DNA of 27,060 bases, taken from contig CAJMAC010000015.1 of the NCBI GenBank assembly GCA_905211265.1, positions 1-27,060 of the forward strand, in the 5' to 3' direction. The notes under the pieces are model-generated. The model had not been told where the DNA came from and did not search any database. It saw only the letters and a list, made by a program, of their open reading frames with translations. Positions 22,982 to 27,060 of this stretch are shown here, one piece after another. Source of the stretch: an uncultured Eubacteriales bacterium (GTDB lineage Bacteria; Bacillota_I; Bacilli_A; RF39; UBA660). The translations under genes were made by a program, and so were the position numbers. Positions within the stretch are counted from its first letter, which is position 1; each line of letters begins with the position of its first letter.

Positions 22982-23140
22982 ATCAAAAATACTTTGTAAT
23001 CTTCTTGTTTCAGTAAGTACTTTTTCTAATAGTTCCTCATCATTGTAAATTCTATTCATAATTATAAAGTTTCTTGCTCTTACTAAATCATAATTAAGAG
23101 CTTTTATTTGTTCTAAAATAGATGTAGTCTCATCTTGGTG
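22973..23140 (-). pseudogene. C-terminal remnant of a lost gene
   Basis: On the minus strand an open frame of about 56 codons ends in TAA at 22975-22973 and reads '...SILEQIKALNYDLVRARNF', then 'IIMNRIYNDEELLEKVLTE', 'TRRLQSIFDKE'. It is helical and charged like a true protein tail, but a stop lies a few codons upstream (near 23145) and there is no start codon or ribosome binding site at its 5' end. The frame is interrupted just where the next promoter region begins, as though the front of the gene was deleted or replaced. An internal ATG (at 'MNRIY') would give only about 31 residues. Family not recognised. Confidence 0.5.
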
Positions 23141-23160
23141 TTAGTATAGATATATAGACA

Positions 23161-23185
23161 CGAAATTTCGAGGACGTGGTATAAT
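23161..23185 (+). promoter_or_regulatory. Extended -10 promoter with palindrome, before the interrupted gene
   Basis: TGGTATAAT (23177-23185) preceded by TCGAG (23168-23172). A perfect 10-bp palindrome, CGAAATTTCG (23161-23170), lies between a possible -35 (TAGACA, 23155-23160, 19-nt spacing) and the -10, the usual place for a repressor operator. Confidence 0.6.
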
Positions 23186-23217
23186 AGATATAACTGTTGA
23201 AGCGAAAGGAGGGAATA

Positions 23218-23703
23218 ATGAAGAATAAAAAATTAATTATTATAAGTATCATATCATCATTGTTAGTAGGATTAATTGTATATATATTATTTAATCCACA
23301 TTACTATATTCTAAAAGCAACAATAGATTCTAGTTATAATTATGCTTCTGGTGTTTTAACAAATAATATGTTTAAAGGTTCGTTTTTTTTAAATGTTAAT
23401 TTTGATAATCCAAGTGAACATTGTACAGTAGGGTTATTTATCTATGAGCCTGAAACAGATAGTCTAAAATTACTCGAAGCATCTGGGGGAATTAATGATA
23501 CAAGTTGTCAAGGAGTATAGACTCCAAGTGGTTATTTAATTACAAATAAAACATTTATGCGTAGAGAAAAAAGTTATCAAAATGGAAATATAATTAATCA
23601 AATGGTTCAAAATAAAGAAAATACATATTTATGTATATCAAAAGATAAAATTGATAATTTAAAAATTAAAGATTGTTATAAAATTGAGTTTATAGAGTAT
23701 TAA
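23218..23703 (+). pseudogene. Membrane-anchored protein gene interrupted by an in-frame TAG
   Basis: The ATG at 23218 follows a strong AAAGGAGGG (23206-23214); a TTG 21 nt upstream is not the start. The product begins with a single membrane helix (about 6-24) and a probable extracellular domain with Cys in 'SEHCTVGLF' and 'DTSCQGV'. At 23518-23520 a TAG stops it after 100 residues. The same frame then continues without any stop for 60 more codons ('TPSGYLITNKTFMRREKS...') to a TAA at 23701-23703, right before a strong terminator, and the tail has two further Cys ('YLCISKD', 'IKDCYKIEF'). One base change would restore a 161-residue protein with four outer Cys. The gene is therefore probably recently broken, or read through. 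Family not recognised. Confidence 0.7.
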
Positions 23704-23719
23704 TTTAAAAAATTTGTTT

Positions 23720-23751
23720 AAGAAACTTCATTCGACAAGTTTCTTTTTTTT
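23720..23751 (+). terminator. Terminator of the interrupted gene
   Basis: A 9-bp perfect stem, AAGAAACTT (23720-23728) and AAGTTTCTT (23737-23745), with an 8-nt loop and a run of T. It lies beyond the second stop, which supports the longer gene as the original unit. Confidence 0.85.
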
Positions 23752-23805
23752 ATGTGTATATAATTAGTTTGTAAATAAATAAAATTATGTTGAGGTGATT
23801 GTAAG

Positions 23806-24762
23806 ATGAATGAATGTTATTTAGGGGTTGATATTGGTAGTATTTCTACGAAAGGAGTAATAATTGATAGCAATAATAAGATAATTGCTAGTAGTTATTT
23901 ATATACGGAAGGTAGTCCAATTAATGCTGTTAAAAAATTAATTTATGAGTTAAAAAATCAAATTAATTTAAATAAATATATGGTTGTAAGTGTAGGTACT
24001 ACTGGTTCTGCAAGAAAATTAATTGGTACAATATTAGATGCTAGTGTAGTAAAAAATGAAATAACTGCTCATGCAGTGGGTACTACTTCAATATATCCTA
24101 ATGTTAGAACTATATTTGAAATAGGAGGGCAAGATTCAAAAATAATAATCTTAGATAATAAGATAGTAATTGATTATGCAATGAATACTTTATGTGCCGC
24201 AGGTACTGGTTCTTTTTTATCTTCCCAATCTAAAAGACTTGGTATTGATGTAAAAGATTTTGGAAGAATTGCTTTAACTAGTAAAAATCCTGTTGATATT
24301 GCTGCAAGATGTACTGTTTTTGCAGAATCAGATTTAGTACATAAAGCACAAATAGGTCATAAAAAAGAAGATATTATCGCAGGACTTTGTAAGGCTGTTG
24401 TTAGCAATTATTTAAATAATGTTGGTAAAGGTAAAAAAATAAAACCACCAATTGTATTTCAAGGTGGAGTAAGTAAAAATATTGGAGTAGTTAAGGCTTT
24501 TGAAAATGCCTGTGGTGAAGATATTATAGTAGATCCTAATTCTCATTTAATGGGGGCTTTAGGAGTGGCTATTTTAGCTAAAAAGAGTAATATTAAAAAG
24601 AATTTTTCTTTTGATATTGAAGACATTAATTTTGAAACTAAGGGTATTAATTGTAGAGGATGTTCTAATAATTGTGAAATAATTTGTGTTAGCAAAGATA
24701 AAAAAGTAATTGATGCTTGGGGTAATAGATGTGAGAAAGGGGAAGTGAAAATACACAATTAG
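23806..24762 (+). CDS. Acyl-CoA dehydratase activase (BadF/BadG/BcrA/BcrD ATPase family)
   Basis: A 318-residue ASKHA-fold ATPase like HgdC, the 'archerase' that uses ATP to push one electron into 2-hydroxyacyl-CoA dehydratases. Landmarks are 'GVDIGSISTKGV' (7-18), 'VGTTGSARKLIG', 'FEIGGQDSKI' (104-113), and the cluster Cys130 in 'TLCAAGTGSF' and Cys169 in 'IAARCTVFAESD'; each subunit of the dimer gives these two Cys to one shared [4Fe-4S] cluster. An extra C-terminal Cys set (283, 286, 290, 294 and 309: CxxCxxxC...C) is more typical of the long fused activase proteins (YjiL-type) and may hold a second cluster. No dehydratase subunits lie nearby. GAGGTGAT precedes the ATG. The sortase gene follows after 3 nt. 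Confidence 0.88.
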   Translation: MNECYLGVDIGSISTKGVIIDSNNKIIASSYLYTEGSPINAVKKLIYELKNQINLNKYMVVSVGTTGSARKLIGTILDASVVKNEITAHAVGTTSIYPNVRTIFEIGGQDSKIIILDNKIVIDYAMNTLCAAGTGSFLSSQSKRLGIDVKDFGRIALTSKNPVDIAARCTVFAESDLVHKAQIGHKKEDIIAGLCKAVVSNYLNNVGKGKKIKPPIVFQGGVSKNIGVVKAFENACGEDIIVDPNSHLMGALGVAILAKKSNIKKNFSFDIEDINFETKGINCRGCSNNCEIICVSKDKKVIDAWGNRCEKGEVKIHN

Positions 24763-24765
24763 ATA

Positions 24766-25455
24766 ATGAATAAAATATTTTATATATATTTTATGTTGTT
24801 AGTATTTATTCTTTGTATATATGTTAATAAACCTGAAAGTAAGGTATTAATTACTAATAAAACTAATATTATACCTGTATATAAGGAATACGATAAAGAT
24901 AGTTTTTCTTTAGAAGAATTAAGAAGTAAATATAATAATAATGATATTATAGGTAAAATTAAAATAAATGATAAACTAGATAGTTTAGTAGTTAAATATA
25001 CAGATAATTCATATTATTTAAATCATGATTATTATAAAAATTATAATATCTTTGGTAGTGTTTTTATGGATTATAGAACTAACATACTAGATAAAAAGAT
25101 AATTATATATGGACATAATTTTAAATATAAGAATCAAGAATTTAGTATATTAGAAAATTATAGTGATTATAATTATTATTTAGAAAATCAAGATATAGAA
25201 TTGATTATAGATAATTATTTAATTAAATATAAAATATTTTCTTATTATTTAACTAATTATGATTATGAATATTTTGAAGTTAATATAAATAATTATAATA
25301 ATCATTTTAATAATTTAAAGAATAATTCTTTATATGATACTAATATTTTAGTTAATGAAACAGATAATATATTAATATTACAAACTTGTTCAACTATATA
25401 TGATGATTACTATGTAATATTATGTGCAAAAGAAATAGAAAGGAATAAGATATGA
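24766..25455 (+). CDS. Class B-like sortase lacking the catalytic Arg
   Basis: A 229-residue sortase with an N-terminal signal anchor (about 3-20). Class B marks are 'GSVFMDYRTNILDKKIIIYGHNF', with catalytic His117, and 'LILQTCSTIYDD', with catalytic Cys208. In class B enzymes the third residue, Arg, lies 8-10 residues after the Cys and 6 before the 'AK' pair; here that place is Tyr216 ('DDYYVILCAK'). Sortases join LPxTG/NPxTN-type proteins to the wall or to each other. The start has no close SD and follows the activase stop by 3 nt, so translation is probably coupled. It ends in TGA, overlapping the start of the vWA surface protein by 4 nt; that protein is the likely substrate. Confidence 0.82.
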   Translation: MNKIFYIYFMLLVFILCIYVNKPESKVLITNKTNIIPVYKEYDKDSFSLEELRSKYNNNDIIGKIKINDKLDSLVVKYTDNSYYLNHDYYKNYNIFGSVFMDYRTNILDKKIIIYGHNFKYKNQEFSILENYSDYNYYLENQDIELIIDNYLIKYKIFSYYLTNYDYEYFEVNINNYNNHFNNLKNNSLYDTNILVNETDNILILQTCSTIYDDYYVILCAKEIERNKI

Positions 25456-27060
25456 AGATAAAAAGAAAATTCTTAGTTTTATTTATGATAATTTTTACTA
25501 TTTGTTCTTTTATTGGTATTAAAGCAATTGCTATAAGTAATGAAGGTAAAGTCATTGTAAATAAAACAAGTGTTAAAGATGATGAAGTTTATGGAAGAAG
25601 TGCTAAGGTAAATTTAGAAGTTTCAGGCATTAAAAAAGAAATTAATCAAGAAATAGAAATAATATTTGTATTAGATAGATCTAGTAGTATGGATGGAAAA
25701 AAGATAAGTGAAGTTAAATCTTCCTCAATATCTATTATTAATAAGATACTACCTAATGATAATATTAATATTGGTATTGTTTCTTTTGGAGATAATGTAT
25801 TAAATACTTATAGTAGCAAATCATTATCTAATAATAAAGATTATTTAATTAATTTAGTTAATTCTATTCCAAATAATTCAAAAACTATTAATAAAGATGG
25901 ACTTGGTACTAATATAAGTGAAGCTTTAGAGTACGCTAATAATATGTTTAGTAATAAAAATAATACTAAGGCTATTATATTACTTAGTGATGGAGAACCT
26001 ACTTATTTTACTTATAATTCTAAATTATATGGTAATGGTATTAATAATGAATCATATTGCGTAGAACATAAAGGTATGAAATGTATTAAATCATATAAAC
26101 CAAGTGAATATACCAAAGTAGTAAGTGATGAAATAATTAAAACTAAAAGTATATATTCAATTGGGTATGATGTTAATAATAGTACTAAGAAATTTTTAAC
26201 TAGTATATCTAATAAATATTATGATGCTAAAAATGAAAAGGAATTAACTAATAATTTTAATAATATAATAGAAAGTATTACTATAATCGCAGATAATTTA
26301 GTAATTACTGATATTGTACCTAAATATTTTAATATTGATAAAACTAAAATATTAAATGATTATCCAGATGCTTTAGTATATGAAAATACAAATGGTACTT
26401 ATACAATAAAGTTTAAATTAAATAAATTAGATACAAATATTAATTATAATTTTAGTTATGATGTAATAGTAAAAGATGATTATTATGGTAGAATATATAC
26501 TAATGATAATGCTATAATCGAGGGAAATTCTTTGGTTAAAGAAGTTTATACTAACGATTTAGTTAAAGAAATATTTCCTAAACCTATAATTAACATTCCA
26601 AGTATAACTAATGATGACTCTTATTATGTTAAATTAGGTAATACTTTAAATATTGATACTGCAAGTGGAATATTATCTAATGATAAATTAAATCAAATAA
26701 ATGATGATAATTCTAATATAGTAAATAAAATTATTATAAATAATACTAATAATTCATGTGGTAATATTTTAGTTAATAATAATGGTAGTTTTAAATATAT
26801 TCCTGATTCATCTTGTTTAGATAAAGAAGTAGAATTTAGTTATTATATTGAAACTACAATTAATAATGATTTTGTTAAAAGTAATAATTCAATAATTAAG
26901 ATTAAAGTGGATAAAGATAGTTCTGTTATTGATAATGCTATTATTACTAAAAAAGGAACTGATATAGTTAATAATAAAAATGATATTATAAATTATAAAA
27001 TAAACTATCATACTTTACTTAAAAATTATATTGGTAATGCTAAAATAATTATTACAGATA
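25452..27060 (+). CDS. vWA-domain surface protein, partial (3' end outside window)
   Basis: The frame opens at the ATG at 25452, overlapping the sortase stop (ATGA), and stays open for 536 codons to the window end. Residues 1-28 form a signal peptide. A von Willebrand A domain spans about 68-285, with a full MIDAS: 'DRSSS' (Asp75, Ser77, Ser79), the Thr in 'GLGTNISEAL' and the Asp in 'LLSDGEPT'; 'CVEH' and 'MKCIK' inside it suggest a disulfide. A pilin/adhesin-like stretch follows ('LVITDIVPKYF', 'YTIKFKLNKL'), then an Ig-like module (about 390-475: 'GILSNDK' and 'GSFKYIPDSS', as in Big_9-type repeats). This is the make-up of a tip adhesin or large wall-anchored protein. Any C-terminal sorting motif lies beyond the window. 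Confidence 0.85.
   Translation, partial: MKIKRKFLVLFMIIFTICSFIGIKAIAISNEGKVIVNKTSVKDDEVYGRSAKVNLEVSGIKKEINQEIEIIFVLDRSSSMDGKKISEVKSSSISIINKILPNDNINIGIVSFGDNVLNTYSSKSLSNNKDYLINLVNSIPNNSKTINKDGLGTNISEALEYANNMFSNKNNTKAIILLSDGEPTYFTYNSKLYGNGINNESYCVEHKGMKCIKSYKPSEYTKVVSDEIIKTKSIYSIGYDVNNSTKKFLTSISNKYYDAKNEKELTNNFNNIIESITIIADNLVITDIVPKYFNIDKTKILNDYPDALVYENTNGTYTIKFKLNKLDTNINYNFSYDVIVKDDYYGRIYTNDNAIIEGNSLVKEVYTNDLVKEIFPKPIINIPSITNDDSYYVKLGNTLNIDTASGILSNDKLNQINDDNSNIVNKIIINNTNNSCGNILVNNNGSFKYIPDSSCLDKEVEFSYYIETTINNDFVKSNNSIIKIKVDKDSSVIDNAIITKKGTDIVNNKNDIINYKINYHTLLKNYIGNAKIIITD

Noticed and set aside
23518..23520. TAG as a coded pyrrolysine or recoded codon
   Set aside because: Other genes here, such as glyA, thyA and the activase, end in TAG at the expected length, so TAG is a normal stop in this genome.
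24543..24758. Minus-strand frames opposite the activase C terminus
   Set aside because: Shadow frames with no start signals.
1..27060. Mollicute genetic code (TGA = Trp)
   Set aside because: The LCP and sortase genes stop at TGA and Trp is TGG throughout.
1..27060. CRISPR array, tRNA genes, insertion sequences or integrase
   Set aside because: No regularly spaced repeats, cloverleaf-like segments, transposase or recombinase frames were seen in the gaps or among the proteins; a tRNAscan or ISfinder run would be decisive.

Overview
The window comes from a very AT-rich, low-GC Gram-positive bacterium (Bacillota). The best guess is an uncultured gut-type Bacilli lineage near Erysipelotrichales/RF39, but that placement is inference. 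TGA is used as a stop: the LCP gene (10302-12464, minus) and the sortase gene (24766-25455) both end in TGA, and Trp is TGG. This argues against a true Mollicute with code 4. Cell-wall proteins (an M23 hydrolase, an LCP ligase, a sortase, a vWA surface protein, a DUF368 carrier-lipid transporter) show that the cell has a wall. Strong SD sequences, sigma-A-like promoters and short intrinsic terminators punctuate the window, several of them shared by convergent genes.

Layout: (1) 1-3470 holds the 3' end of a 5S rRNA, its terminator, then gatC-gatA-gatB, the tRNA-dependent amidotransferase. (2) 3514-7225 holds a secreted coiled-coil/M23 murein hydrolase, a CtpE-like P-type ATPase and an overlapping 43-aa membrane peptide. 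(3) 7224-10319 holds RNase J (minus) diverging from pgk (plus). (4) 10302-12464 (minus) is a large LCP-family protein with an extra binding-protein-like region and a PASTA-like tail; it diverges from glyA. (5) 13822-15250 holds a DUF368 (PopT-type) membrane protein and a convergent, overlapping PF06541 membrane protein. (6) 15323-17457 is a compact dTMP operon, thyA-folA-tmk; with glyA nearby, it covers methylene-THF supply, dTMP synthesis, DHF recycling and dTMP phosphorylation. (7) 17456-18271 (minus) is an Asn/Thr-rich single-pass membrane protein.

(8) 18336-19748 has three genes that look like a minimal flavin-based extracellular-electron-transfer module: a NusG-domain-II protein (EetA-like), a Gx-transporter-family membrane protein (EetB-like) and an FMN-binding lipoprotein (PplA-like). 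(9) 19807-21934 holds a DUF2130 coiled-coil protein with a PD-(D/E)xK-like motif, convergent with an unrecognised cysteine-motif protein.

(10) 21983-23751 is a small accessory patch. It holds a JAMM/MPN metalloprotease with codon use unlike its neighbours, a gene remnant on the minus strand and a membrane-anchored gene interrupted by an in-frame TAG. The two plus-strand genes share an unusual TCGAG...TGGTATAATA promoter motif. (11) 23806-27060 holds a lone 2-hydroxyacyl-CoA-dehydratase-type activase, a class-B-like sortase lacking the usual catalytic Arg, and a vWA/Ig-like surface protein that runs off the window.

No tRNA, CRISPR array, insertion sequence or replication origin was seen.
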